A stretch of 64,000 nucleotides of DNA, taken from assembly GCA_913055625.1 (NCBI GenBank), contig CAJXJW010000003.1:496001-560000 (forward strand). The letters run 5' to 3'. Positions 1-8,220 of this stretch are shown here, in pieces. The notes below the pieces were generated by a model. That model saw only the letters and a program-made list of their open reading frames with translations, searched no databases and was not told the DNA's origin. Source of the stretch: an uncultured Pseudomonadota bacterium. Lineage in GTDB: Bacteria; Pseudomonadota; Gammaproteobacteria; Steroidobacterales; Woeseiaceae. Positions within the stretch are counted from its first letter, which is position 1. Every line of letters starts with the position of its first letter. The position numbers and the translations under genes were made by a program.

Positions 1-1
1 T

Positions 2-166
2 TTTCGCAAGCTCGAGTGCTTCTGTTTCACGAGCCAGGCATTCGCCGCGCACGAAGAGCGCCCGATGCCGCTGCAGTTCATCGTCGACCCGGACCTGCCG
101 GACTACGTCGACACGATCACGCTGCAGTACACTTTTTATGACACCGTCCGCCTGTCGGCGAAGTAG
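2..166 (+). CDS. ctaG: Cytochrome c oxidase assembly protein CtaG/Cox11 (C-terminal part only)
   Basis: This open frame enters from the left edge and ends at a TAG. The visible 54 residues contain the Cox11 signature ECFCF, then a run ending in [22 protein letters not shown], read here as separate pieces ECFCF, MPLQF and ITLQYTFY, which match the copper-binding periplasmic domain of Cox11. The protein delivers copper to the CuB site of subunit I of aa3-type cytochrome c oxidase. The two cysteines of the CFCF motif are the known copper ligands. The gene sits just upstream of coxC, as expected in the oxidase cluster. The N-terminal membrane anchor lies outside the window. Confidence 0.9.
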   Translation, partial: FRKLECFCFTSQAFAAHEERPMPLQFIVDPDLPDYVDTITLQYTFYDTVRLSAK

Positions 167-180
167 CCAAGAGAACACAC

Positions 181-1050
181 ATGTCCTCAACCTCACACGA
201 CCACTATTACGTACCGCACGGCAGCCACTGGCCCATCGTGGGCTCCATCGGCCTTCTGTTCCTCATGGTCGGCGTTTCCACCTGGCTGAACGGCGGCGAC
301 CTCGGCTTCTGGGTGATGATGCTGGGCTTCGCGACGATCATCACGATGGTCGTCGGCTGGTTCGGCACCGTCATCGGCGAGAACCAGGGCGGTCTCTACA
401 ACGCGCAGGTAGACAAATCGTTCCGCATGGGCATGTTCTGGTTCATCTTCTCCGAGGTCATGTTCTTCGCGGCGTTCTTCGGCGCGCTTTTCTATGCCCG
501 CAACATGTCGATCCCGTGGCTCGGCGGCGACAGCAACAACTTCTTCACGAACCTGTTGCTGTGGACCGGCTGGGAAAGCACCTGGCCGACGAACGGCCCG
601 GCCAACGTCGGCGGTGAGTTCGAGAAGATGGGCCCGTTCGGCCTGCCGCTCATCAACACCGCGATCCTGCTCACGAGCTCGGTCACGGTGACGATCGCGC
701 ACCACGCCCTGATTTCAGGCCATCGCGGCGTTCTGAAGGCCTTCCTCGCGCTGACCTTCATCCTCGGCTTCATCTTCGTGTTCTTCCAGGCGGAGGAATA
801 CATCGAGGCCTACCAGCACATGAACCTGAAGCTCACGACCGGCATCTACGGGTCGACGTTCTTCATGCTGACCGGCTTCCACGGCATGCACGTGACGCTG
901 GGCGCCATCATGCTGCTGGTCATCTGGCTCAGGGTCATGAAAGGGCACTTCACGCCCGACAAGCATTTCGCGTTCGAGGCGGTGGCCTGGTACTGGCACT
1001 TCGTCGACGTGGTCTGGGTGGGACTGTACGTCTTCGTCTACTGGATGTAA
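181..1050 (+). CDS. coxC: Cytochrome c oxidase subunit III
   Basis: A 289-residue, strongly hydrophobic protein with about seven membrane segments, the normal size and layout of subunit III of aa3 oxidases. Recognisable motifs are FWFIFSEVMFFAAFFGALFY near residue 85, the HHALISG helix, and the terminal AWYWHFVDVVWVGLYVFVYW region. Subunit III stabilises the catalytic subunits I and II in the inner membrane. An AAGAGA Shine-Dalgarno-like stretch lies just before the ATG. It follows ctaG after 14 bases, so both are probably on one transcript together with the oxidase subunits that should lie to the left of this window. Confidence 0.96.
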   Translation: MSSTSHDHYYVPHGSHWPIVGSIGLLFLMVGVSTWLNGGDLGFWVMMLGFATIITMVVGWFGTVIGENQGGLYNAQVDKSFRMGMFWFIFSEVMFFAAFFGALFYARNMSIPWLGGDSNNFFTNLLLWTGWESTWPTNGPANVGGEFEKMGPFGLPLINTAILLTSSVTVTIAHHALISGHRGVLKAFLALTFILGFIFVFFQAEEYIEAYQHMNLKLTTGIYGSTFFMLTGFHGMHVTLGAIMLLVIWLRVMKGHFTPDKHFAFEAVAWYWHFVDVVWVGLYVFVYWM

Positions 1051-1066
1051 CCCGTCCCGAGACGCG

Positions 1067-1258
1067 TCACCCCTGGTTGATCCAGCCGAAGCAGAAGGCC
1101 GCGACCAGGAACAGGATCAGCACGACCGACAGGGCCACCCGGATCTTCAGGGCCTTCAGCATCCGGGTGGAGTCCTGCCGGTCCTTCGTCAGGAAGAACA
1201 GCCCCGAGCCGAGGCTGATGACGATGGCTGCCAGCAGCACGATGACGATGCTTTTCAT
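1067..1258 (-). CDS. Small twin-transmembrane protein, DUF2909 family
   Basis: A 63-residue protein with two membrane segments (about residues 3-22 and 41-60) separated by a charged loop rich in K, D and R. The start chosen is the ATG at 1258, because the longer reading upstream has a charged, non-membrane extension and would run into the SURF1 gene. Small DUF2909 proteins of this kind are found on the opposite strand between coxC and SURF1 in pseudomonads and relatives, and this is the same arrangement. The function is unknown; the location suggests a role in oxidase assembly or membrane maintenance. Confidence 0.75.
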   Translation of the reverse strand: MKSIVIVLLAAIVISLGSGLFFLTKDRQDSTRMLKALKIRVALSVVLILFLVAAFCFGWINQG

Positions 1259-1272
1259 ACGCGGCCCGTTCG

Positions 1273-2022
1273 ATGTCGAAGTCTCAGTATAGCGTGAACC
1301 CCCCGACGAAAAATTCGCTGCCCGGCTGGCTGCCGTTCGCCGCCGGCGCATTGCTCGTGTTGCAGTTCGCGGGCTTGTGCGCCTGGCAGATCAGCCGCGG
1401 GCTGGAGAAGCTGGAGGCGCGCGAAGCCTGGGGCGAACCCGGCACGTTCTCCACCTATTACGGCGGCGACGAGGTGCACCCCTACCAGCCGCTGCAGGCC
1501 ACGGGGCACTGGGACGGCGAGTACCAGTTCCTGCTCGACAACATCATCCTGAACAGCCGCTACGGCTACTACGTGGTGACGCCGCTCGAGATCGCCGCCG
1601 ACGAACCGCTCCTGCTGGTCAATCGCGGGTGGATGGAGAAGGGCGGGCTGCAGCCGGACCTCTCCGAGGTGGCGCGCAGTCTCGCACTGCCGCCGGCGCG
1701 CGTCACGGTACGCGGCCGCGCCGGCTCGCTGCCGAGGCCCGGCATGCGTCTCGGTGAGTCCATCCCCGCGTCGACGGCGTGGCCGAAGGTCGCGGTCTAC
1801 CCGACGGCCGAGGACATTGCCATCGCGCTGGGCCGCGAGGTGCGCCCCTTCGTCCTGCTGATGGACCCGCACGACGACGATGGCTTCGTCCGCCACTGGG
1901 TGCCGGAGGAGATGGGGCCGGGCAAGCATTTCGGCTATGCGCTGCAATGGTTTGCTATGGGCGCCGTCCTCGCGGGCCTGCTCGTGTGGCACTACCGGCG
2001 CCGGGAGCGTGAACATGACTGA
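1273..2022 (+). CDS. SURF1 family oxidase assembly protein
   Basis: A 249-residue protein with the classic SURF1 plan: an N-terminal membrane helix (about residues 17-38), a long periplasmic domain and a C-terminal membrane helix ending in HYRRRERE. Family motifs visible are the GTFS region, LLDNIILNSRYGYYVVTPL and LLVNRGWMEKG. SURF1 is needed for haem a insertion into subunit I of cytochrome c oxidase. It starts 14 bases from the divergent DUF2909 gene and its last 8 bases overlap the next gene, which points to coupled translation. Confidence 0.92.
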   Translation: MSKSQYSVNPPTKNSLPGWLPFAAGALLVLQFAGLCAWQISRGLEKLEAREAWGEPGTFSTYYGGDEVHPYQPLQATGHWDGEYQFLLDNIILNSRYGYYVVTPLEIAADEPLLLVNRGWMEKGGLQPDLSEVARSLALPPARVTVRGRAGSLPRPGMRLGESIPASTAWPKVAVYPTAEDIAIALGREVRPFVLLMDPHDDDGFVRHWVPEEMGPGKHFGYALQWFAMGAVLAGLLVWHYRRREREHD

Positions 2023-2590
2023 TCGACCGGATCCGCGCGGCCGACGGCAACTGGGGTTGCTGGCCGTCATCTTCTTCGGCCCCCTCGCGGTCGCGGCATG
2101 GCTGTACTACCAGGGCGGCGACCTGCAGCCCGAAGGCCGCGCCAATCACGGCGTGCTGCTCGAGCCCTACGTCAACGTCGACACCGAGGTCGACGGCGCG
2201 CCGCTCGCCGCGCTGCACGACGGAGCCTGGCTGCTGCTTTACGCCCACGACGGTCCCTGCGAGGCCGAATGCCGCGACGGCCTGTACACGACCCGCCAGA
2301 TGCGGCTGATGCTCGGCCGCGAGATGGATCGGCTGGGCCGGATTTTCTTGCACGGCCCCGAAGCGCCCGATACAGTGTTTCTTGCAGCAGAACACGAGGG
2401 GTTGGTGGCGCTGCATGACGGGGGGCTCGCCGACCTGATCGGCACAAAAACACCCGCCGGCGCACGGCCCGGCGGCTACTACCTGATCGACCCGATTGGC
2501 AACCTGGTGATGTACTTCCCCCCCGACCTCGCGCCGAAGGATATCGTGGCCGACCTCAAACGCCTGCTGAAACTCTCACGCATCGGTTGA
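2015..2590 (+). CDS. Membrane-anchored SCO/thioredoxin-like oxidase assembly protein
   Basis: A 191-residue protein with a basic N-terminus, one membrane helix (about residues 15-34) and a periplasmic domain. The start is the ATG at 2015, inside the end of SURF1; the longer upstream frame is only an antiphase reading of SURF1. The periplasmic part contains a CEAEC motif within LLYAHDGPCEAECRDG, the same CxxxC spacing as the copper-binding motif of SCO proteins, and ends with a thioredoxin-like GGYYLIDPIGNLVMYFPP strand-turn-strand. Similar genes sit between SURF1 and ctaA in many gammaproteobacteria. A copper or redox role in CuA assembly is inferred from motif and place, not proven. Confidence 0.72.
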   Translation: MTDRPDPRGRRQLGLLAVIFFGPLAVAAWLYYQGGDLQPEGRANHGVLLEPYVNVDTEVDGAPLAALHDGAWLLLYAHDGPCEAECRDGLYTTRQMRLMLGREMDRLGRIFLHGPEAPDTVFLAAEHEGLVALHDGGLADLIGTKTPAGARPGGYYLIDPIGNLVMYFPPDLAPKDIVADLKRLLKLSRIG

Positions 2591-2602
2591 TGATTCCGGC
2601 TT

Positions 2603-3502
2603 ATGAGTGCAAACGTAGAAACCTACACGGACTGGCGTGACTACTACGAGCTGACGAAGCCGCGGGTGGTCATGCTGATCGTCTTCACCGCAATCGTCGG
2701 CATGTTCCTCGCGGTGCCGGGCTGGCCGGGCGCCGGCCCGCTGCTGCTCGGCACGCTGGGCATCGGCCTCGCCGCTTCGGGCGCCGCGGTGTTCAACCAC
2801 GTTCTCGATGCGCGCATCGACATTCACATGCTGCGCACGCGCGGCCGGCCGCTGCCGCAGGGCCGCGTTTCCGAGGCGCGCGCGCTCGCGTTCGCCAGCG
2901 TGCTGTGCTTCGCATCGATGCTCGTGCTCTGGCTGTTCGTGAACCCTCTCACGGCCGTGCTGACGTTCCTCTCGCTGATCGGCTACGCGGTCGTCTACAC
3001 GGTGTTCCTGAAGCGGGCGACGCCGCAGAACATCGTCATCGGCGGCGCGGCCGGCGCGGCGCCCCCTGTACTCGGCTGGACGGCCGTGACGAACGACGTA
3101 CACGCGAGCGCGCTCCTGCTGTTCCTCATTATCTTCATCTGGACGCCGCCGCATTTCTGGGCGCTGGCGATTGCGCGCAAGGAAGAGTACGCGAAGGTCG
3201 GCATCCCGATGCTCCCGGTCACGCACGGCGAGGACTACACGCGGCTCAACATCCTGCTGTACACGATCCTGCTCACCGTCATCACGATCGTGCCATACCT
3301 GATCGGCATGAGCGGGCTGATCTACCTCGCGACGGCCGTCGTGCTGGACGCGATTTTCCTGTATTACGTGCTGCAGATGCGCCGCAACCCGGACGACCTC
3401 GAACGCGCGTACGCCACGTTCAAGTATTCCATCACGTACCTCGGCTTCCTGTTTGCGGCACTTTTGATCGACCATTACTTTCTACTGCAGATATCGATCT
3501 GA
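2603..3502 (+). CDS. ctaB: Protohaem IX farnesyltransferase (haem O synthase)
   Basis: A 299-residue integral membrane prenyltransferase of the UbiA family with about nine membrane segments. It adds a farnesyl group to haem b to make haem o, the precursor of haem a for the oxidase encoded beside it. The prenyl-diphosphate-binding region reads [20 protein letters not shown], and [16 protein letters not shown] near the N-terminus and [16 protein letters not shown] in the middle are family motifs. A ctaA (haem A synthase) gene, often placed directly before ctaB, is not present here. The stop codon is followed immediately by the ATG of the next gene. Confidence 0.95.
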   Translation: MSANVETYTDWRDYYELTKPRVVMLIVFTAIVGMFLAVPGWPGAGPLLLGTLGIGLAASGAAVFNHVLDARIDIHMLRTRGRPLPQGRVSEARALAFASVLCFASMLVLWLFVNPLTAVLTFLSLIGYAVVYTVFLKRATPQNIVIGGAAGAAPPVLGWTAVTNDVHASALLLFLIIFIWTPPHFWALAIARKEEYAKVGIPMLPVTHGEDYTRLNILLYTILLTVITIVPYLIGMSGLIYLATAVVLDAIFLYYVLQMRRNPDDLERAYATFKYSITYLGFLFAALLIDHYFLLQISI

Positions 3503-4792
3503 ATGCCCGCCAAATTCCTGTTCGTATCCTATGATGGCCTGATCAGCGACATCGCCTGGCGCGTCACGGCGGAGGGCAATGACGTTCGCTACTTCATCTC
3601 GAACCCGGTCGAGAAGGACATCGGCGACGGCTTCGTGCCGAAGGTGGACGAGTGGGAGCCGCACGTCGACTGGGCCGACGTCGTCGTGTTCGACGACGTG
3701 CTCGGACACGGCGAGATGGCGGACCGCGTGCGCAAGCAGGGCAAGGCCGTCGTCGGCGGGACGCCGTACACCGACCGGCTGGAGGACGACCGGACGTTCG
3801 GCCAGGAAGAGCTGAAGAAGCACGGCGTCGCGATCATTCCTTTCCAGGAGTTCAGCGACTTCGACTCGGCCATCGCCTACGTCGAGGCGCACCCGGCCGC
3901 CTACGTCATCAAGCCGAGCGGCGAGGCACAGAACATCAAGCGGCTGCTGTTCGTCGGGCAGGAAGACGATGGCAAGGACGTGATCCACGTGCTGCGCTCG
4001 TACAAGGCCGTGTACGCCGATACCGTGAAGATCTTCCAGCTCCAGCGGCGCATGCGTGGCGTGGAGATGGCGGTGGGCGCGTTCTTCAATGGACACGAGT
4101 TCATGATGCCCATCAACGTGAACTTCGAGCACAAGCCGCTGTTCCCCGGCAACATCGGCCCCGCGACCGGTGAGATGGGCACTTGCATGTACTGGAGCGG
4201 GCCGAACAAGGTATTCGCCGCGACGCTCGCGAAACTCGAGAAGAAGCTGCGCGACGAGCGCTACGTCGGTTACATCGACGTGAACTGCATCGTGAACGGG
4301 CAGGGCATCTACCCGCTCGAGTTCACGGCGCGCTTTGGCTATCCCACGATCTGCATCCAGTCCGACGGCATCGCGATGCCGATGGGCGAGTTCCTGCGCG
4401 GCATGGCCGAGGGCTCGCTCACGAACTTCAAGACGAAGAAGGGCTTCCAGATCGGCCTGCGCGTCGTCGTGCCGCCGTTTCCATTCCACGACCCGAAGAC
4501 GTTCGAGGCAAACTCGAAGGACCGCGTCATCATCTTCCGGAAGCCGAACTTCGAGGGCATCCACATCGAGGACGTGCGGCTCGTCAACGGCGAGTGGCTT
4601 ATCACCGGCCACACCGGCGTCGCGCTGGTCGTGACGGGCATGGGCATTTCGGTGAAGCAGGCACAGCAGCAGGCCTACCAGCGCGTGAAGAACATCCTGA
4701 TCCCGAACATGTATTACCGCACCGACATCGGCGACCGCTGGTTCGAGGATCACGACAAGCTGCACTCCTGGGGCTACCTGCGCGAGTCCTAG
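3503..4792 (+). CDS. Divergent PurD-like ATP-grasp ligase
   Basis: A 429-residue protein resembling phosphoribosylamine-glycine ligase (PurD) in length and layout: an N-terminal Rossmann-like half, a linker reading GGTPYTDRLEDDRTFGQEEL that matches the PurD pre-grasp segment, then an ATP-grasp core with YVIKPSGEAQNIKRLL and the Mg/ATP-binding strand YPLEFTARFGYP. In true PurD the early glycine-rich substrate loop is GGGREHA and the late motif is EFNARFGD; here the first is SYDGLISDIAW and the asparagine of the second is a threonine. It is therefore probably not the purine enzyme but a related amide-forming ligase of unknown substrate. It abuts ctaB with no gap and precedes the ECF sigma gene by 19 bases. 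Confidence 0.7.
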   Translation: MPAKFLFVSYDGLISDIAWRVTAEGNDVRYFISNPVEKDIGDGFVPKVDEWEPHVDWADVVVFDDVLGHGEMADRVRKQGKAVVGGTPYTDRLEDDRTFGQEELKKHGVAIIPFQEFSDFDSAIAYVEAHPAAYVIKPSGEAQNIKRLLFVGQEDDGKDVIHVLRSYKAVYADTVKIFQLQRRMRGVEMAVGAFFNGHEFMMPINVNFEHKPLFPGNIGPATGEMGTCMYWSGPNKVFAATLAKLEKKLRDERYVGYIDVNCIVNGQGIYPLEFTARFGYPTICIQSDGIAMPMGEFLRGMAEGSLTNFKTKKGFQIGLRVVVPPFPFHDPKTFEANSKDRVIIFRKPNFEGIHIEDVRLVNGEWLITGHTGVALVVTGMGISVKQAQQQAYQRVKNILIPNMYYRTDIGDRWFEDHDKLHSWGYLRES

Positions 4793-4811
4793 GCCGCGCC
4801 GGGGCGAATCC

Positions 4812-5348
4812 ATGACCACGGGCGCCGATGCCGACGAATTCGAGCGCCTCGTGCGCCCGCATCTCGACCGGCTGTACCGCCTCGCCTGGCGGCTGACCGG
4901 TGCCGAGGCCGAGGCGGAGGACCTGTTCCAGGACATCATGGTGAAGGCCTGCGCCGACCTCGAGAGCCTCGCCAGCGTCGACGAGCCCGGGCCCTGGCTC
5001 TCGCGCCTCATGTACAACCGCTTCGTCGACGGGCACCGGCGGCGCGCGCGACGGCGCCTCGTTGTGGTCGACGAAGGCCGGCTGGATTCGGACGGCATCG
5101 CCGGCTTCGCGGCCGATGACGACCCGCTGCGCGAGAGCGACAGCGAACAGGTCGCGGCCATCCTCGAGAATGCGCTCGCACGGCTCTCCGAAGAGCACCG
5201 GATCGTCGTGCTGCTGCACGATGCCGACGGCTATAAACTCACTGAAATACAAGAACTTACGGGAACCCCGGTCGGCACGCTGAAGTCCCGCCTGCACCGC
5301 GCCCGGGCGCGCCTCCGGGAGCTGCTCGGGGCGCCGGATGGAACCTAA
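4812..5348 (+). CDS. ECF-type RNA polymerase sigma factor
   Basis: A 178-residue sigma-70 family protein containing only regions 2 and 4, the hallmark of extracytoplasmic-function factors. Region 2 spans about residues 10-85, with LYRLAWRLTGAEAEAEDLFQ and the PWLSRLMYNRFVDGHRR -10 recognition segment. Region 4 (about 120-172) carries EEHRIVVLLHDADGY and a helix-turn-helix ending in GTPVGTLKSRLHRARARLRE. The ATG at 4812 follows a GGGGCGAATCC spacer after the ATP-grasp gene. The next gene encodes a probable membrane anti-sigma factor, the usual partner. Confidence 0.93.
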   Translation: MTTGADADEFERLVRPHLDRLYRLAWRLTGAEAEAEDLFQDIMVKACADLESLASVDEPGPWLSRLMYNRFVDGHRRRARRRLVVVDEGRLDSDGIAGFAADDDPLRESDSEQVAAILENALARLSEEHRIVVLLHDADGYKLTEIQELTGTPVGTLKSRLHRARARLRELLGAPDGT

Positions 5349-5397
5349 CCGGGCCGCGCATCGTGTACCGGTACAGGCACCGACGAATGAAATTCCG

Positions 5398-5940
5398 ATG
5401 ACCGACGACACGCCCATCGACCAGGAGCTGCGCGCGCTGTTCGAGAAGCTGCCCGCGCCGCGACCGAAGCCTGGCTTCTACGATCGCGCGATCGACGCCG
5501 CCGTTCGTGAACGCGAACAGGGCCGCGTATTGCACCGTTCGAAGCTTCGCTGGATGCTCGCGGGCGCCGGGTCGGCGGTGGCCGCCGGCATCGTGGCCGT
5601 CGTCGTGGCCGGGCTGCTGTTCGACGCGGAGCGGCCGCGCCCGGACAACGCCGTGGCATCGGTCCACATGACACTGGATCAGCCGCGCACGGTCAGCCTG
5701 GTCTTCGCGGCCGGCGAGCCGCTCGAGAATGCGCAGCTGACGCTCACGCTCCCCGACGGCGTCGAGGTCGACGGCTTCCCGGGCCAGCGTGAACTCCGCT
5801 GGGAAACCACGCTCGCAGCGGGGCGCAACCGGTTGCCGCTGACGCTCGTCGCGGTGGACGGCGCGGGCGGCGACATCGTCGCCCGGCTTGAACACGCGGC
5901 GCGCGGCCGCACCTTCAGATTGCACGTCGACGTGGGCTGA
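5398..5940 (+). CDS. Probable membrane-bound anti-sigma factor
   Basis: A 180-residue protein with a charged cytoplasmic N-terminus (about residues 1-48), one membrane helix near residues 50-70 and a periplasmic beta-rich tail. This topology, directly after an ECF sigma gene, is that of a single-span anti-sigma factor. No named domain such as a zinc-binding HXXXCXXC motif is visible, so the call rests on context and topology. The frame can also start at the ATG at 5338, which overlaps the sigma gene by 11 bases; the 20 extra residues use codons unlike the rest, so 5398 is preferred although neither start has a strong ribosome site. The periplasmic domain may sense envelope signals. Confidence 0.65.
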   Translation: MTDDTPIDQELRALFEKLPAPRPKPGFYDRAIDAAVREREQGRVLHRSKLRWMLAGAGSAVAAGIVAVVVAGLLFDAERPRPDNAVASVHMTLDQPRTVSLVFAAGEPLENAQLTLTLPDGVEVDGFPGQRELRWETTLAAGRNRLPLTLVAVDGAGGDIVARLEHAARGRTFRLHVDVG

Positions 5941-5977
5941 CGCCGGTCGACCAGGGAACGGAAACGGAGAACCGACG

Positions 5978-6385
5978 ATGTCTTACCCCCGATGGCTGCC
6001 TGTCCTGCTCGCCGCGATGCTGCCGCTGCCGGCCTTCGCCCAGGACGAGATCGGCGACCTCGACGTCACGATGGAAGTGCTGGACTACGAAGGCGAGGTC
6101 GATCTCCTGATCAACGAGATGCGCGGCCCGGATTCCGCGGGCGCCGGGAGCGGCTTCGGCGACGAGGCCACGGGCGATAGCCCGGCCATCCCGGCAGCCG
6201 AACGCGAGGCAGACCCGTTCGGCGACGCGGACGAGCGCCGCGACGGCTTCGCGCGCGACGAGTCGCTGCCCGAGGATGATCTCGCGAGCGAGAGCGATTT
6301 CGAGTTCGCGGAGGGCGAGGACGTCGACCTCGACATGCTGCCCGAGGACGATTACCTGCCGGACGACGACTACGGCCAGGAGTAG
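5978..6385 (+). CDS. Small acidic exported protein
   Basis: A 135-residue protein with a signal peptide (MSYPRWLPVLLAAMLPL, cleavage probably after AFA-Q) and a mature part dominated by Asp and Glu, ending in a run of LPEDD/LPDDD repeats. The ATG at 5978 is preferred over an upstream in-frame ATG because it has an ACGGAGA ribosome site and starts the signal peptide. No known domain is recognised. The strongly acidic, low-complexity mature chain suggests a disordered periplasmic or secreted protein that could bind cations or basic partners. It follows the anti-sigma gene by 37 bases and is likely co-transcribed. Confidence 0.7.
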   Translation: MSYPRWLPVLLAAMLPLPAFAQDEIGDLDVTMEVLDYEGEVDLLINEMRGPDSAGAGSGFGDEATGDSPAIPAAEREADPFGDADERRDGFARDESLPEDDLASESDFEFAEGEDVDLDMLPEDDYLPDDDYGQE

Positions 6386-6506
6386 CGCCCGGCGACGCCC
6401 TGCCGCAAATTCCTTGCGCCACGTCACAGTGGCGGCCCACCCGGCCTCGGTACACTACGACCTGACATAACGCATTCGCCGGGGCACCATCATTCTTCGT
6501 CTTTCG

Positions 6507-8114
6507 ATGACAGCCATGCTGCGCGCGCGCGCCTGCCTCGCGGTCGTGCTGCTGTGCCTTGCGGCCGTGCCGCCGGCGTCGGCCATGACCGCCCAGGAAC
6601 TGTTCGACGACGGCAACCGACTGTTCCGCGACGACCTGTACTGGGCTGCGCTGCTGCGCTACAGCCAGGCCGCCGAGGCCGGTATGAGCGGGCCGCTGCT
6701 CGACTACAACACCGGCGTGGCGCACTACCGCGCGGGCCAGCACATCCGCGCCCGTGAGCACCTGTTGCGCGCGGTCGACGCCCCCGGCCTGCGGGTGGTG
6801 ACCCAGTACAACCTCGGCCTGAACGCCTGGAAGCTCGGCGAGACGGAGGAAGCACTGCGCTGGCTGCGGCTCGCGCGCGATCAGCAGGGCAACCCCCGGA
6901 TCGCGGAGTACGCCCGCGAGGCCGTCGCGCGCATCCGCGCCAACGAACGGACCGAGGACCCGATCGTCATCGAAGAAGAGCGCCGCGAGCGCGAAGCCGG
7001 GTTCGCGCACCTCGAGCTGCGCGGCACGATGAGCTTCGGCAACGACGACAACGTGTTCCGTTCGGCCGACGTCCCCTACATCGACTACTCCGACCCGGCG
7101 CAGCCCGTGGTCACGCCGGAGATCGTGTCCGGCTCATTCATGCCCTACAGCCTGAGCGCGAAGTATCGCGTCAACGCCTACGAGCACGAGGGCTTCTTCG
7201 GCGCCTACCGCCTCGCCGGCCGCTACTACCCGGACGAAGAACTCGAGAACGCGGACGAATTCGTGCACGAGTTGAGTTTCGGCAGCGAGTACTCCCGGCT
7301 CGACGAGGACAAGGGCCGCACGCGCGAGGTGTTCAGCGCGTTCACGATCGCACAGCACGACCAGGTCTACTACGATCCCGACGACGGGTCGGCGCGCAGC
7401 GTGGACGACGAACTCATTGACGAACGCATGAACTACCTGCGTTACGGCCCGGAGCTGTCGTTCCGCCAGTCGCACGAGCGGCTCGCGTTCGGCTTCGACG
7501 TGACCGGGCAGCTCTGGAACTACACGGACACGGAAGTCGTGCCCGAGTACGACCACGAATACTTCATTGTGAACGTGTACACGCAATACGCGTTCACGTC
7601 GACGTCACTGCTGCGCGTCGCCGGTGCCTGGTCCAGCCGGCGCTACGGTGATCGCCGGGCCTACAACACGGACGGCGAACAGCTCCCCGCGAACGAGATG
7701 CTGCGCTACGATTACCTCGACCTCAGCCTCGAGGCACGCCAGCGCATCACGCGCAAGATGTGGTTCGGCATCGAGTATCGACGGACCGACCGTACCGACG
7801 AGTTCGAAGGCTACAACGACTACATCCGCGACCAGTACGGCTTTCGTTTCTACTGGCAGCTCGGTTATCGCTTCAATCTGCAGGCGCTCGGCGTCTACCA
7901 GCTTTACAACTACCCGCGGGCGTTTGCGTTCAACGACCCCGCCCTCCCGCGGAAGACGCTCGAGCGCCTCGACGCGAACCTGGAGATCAGCTACCGGATG
8001 ACCCGGAACCTGTACCTGGTGCTGAGCGCCGACCACTTCGAGAAGGTCTCGAACGACACGCGTATCGCGTACGACCGCAACCAGTTCGCGCTCGGCGTGC
8101 GCTGGTCTCAGTAG
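6507..8114 (+). CDS. TPR / outer-membrane beta-barrel protein
   Basis: A 535-residue exported protein with a signal peptide ending at about residue 26 (PASA-M). Residues 30-150 hold three or so tetratricopeptide repeats (ALLRYSQAAEAG, DYNTGVAHYRAGQHIRAREHL, QYNLGLNAWKLGETEEALRW). After a charged linker, residues 165-535 are alternating aromatic/hydrophobic strands such as HEYFIVNVYTQYAFTS and QYGFRFYWQLGYRFN, ending FALGVRWSQ, typical of an outer-membrane barrel. The plan of periplasmic TPRs plus a barrel resembles surface-lipoprotein assembly modulators (Slam/DUF560), but membership cannot be confirmed by eye. It is the last gene of the sigma-factor cluster. Confidence 0.7.
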   Translation: MTAMLRARACLAVVLLCLAAVPPASAMTAQELFDDGNRLFRDDLYWAALLRYSQAAEAGMSGPLLDYNTGVAHYRAGQHIRAREHLLRAVDAPGLRVVTQYNLGLNAWKLGETEEALRWLRLARDQQGNPRIAEYAREAVARIRANERTEDPIVIEEERREREAGFAHLELRGTMSFGNDDNVFRSADVPYIDYSDPAQPVVTPEIVSGSFMPYSLSAKYRVNAYEHEGFFGAYRLAGRYYPDEELENADEFVHELSFGSEYSRLDEDKGRTREVFSAFTIAQHDQVYYDPDDGSARSVDDELIDERMNYLRYGPELSFRQSHERLAFGFDVTGQLWNYTDTEVVPEYDHEYFIVNVYTQYAFTSTSLLRVAGAWSSRRYGDRRAYNTDGEQLPANEMLRYDYLDLSLEARQRITRKMWFGIEYRRTDRTDEFEGYNDYIRDQYGFRFYWQLGYRFNLQALGVYQLYNYPRAFAFNDPALPRKTLERLDANLEISYRMTRNLYLVLSADHFEKVSNDTRIAYDRNQFALGVRWSQ

Positions 8115-8220
8115 GTCCCGGCGCCGGCGTCGTGGCCGGCGAATCGCTGGAAAAACCGGGACCGATCCGGCGTCCCGACCTGTTAGAATCGCGCACTTTC
8201 CCGCTCCCCGCCCGCGACAC

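Noticed and set aside
3482..5161. A 559-codon minus-strand frame over the PurD-like and sigma genes
   Set aside because: It is antisense to genes with convincing motifs, has no recognisable domain and shows shadow-frame composition.
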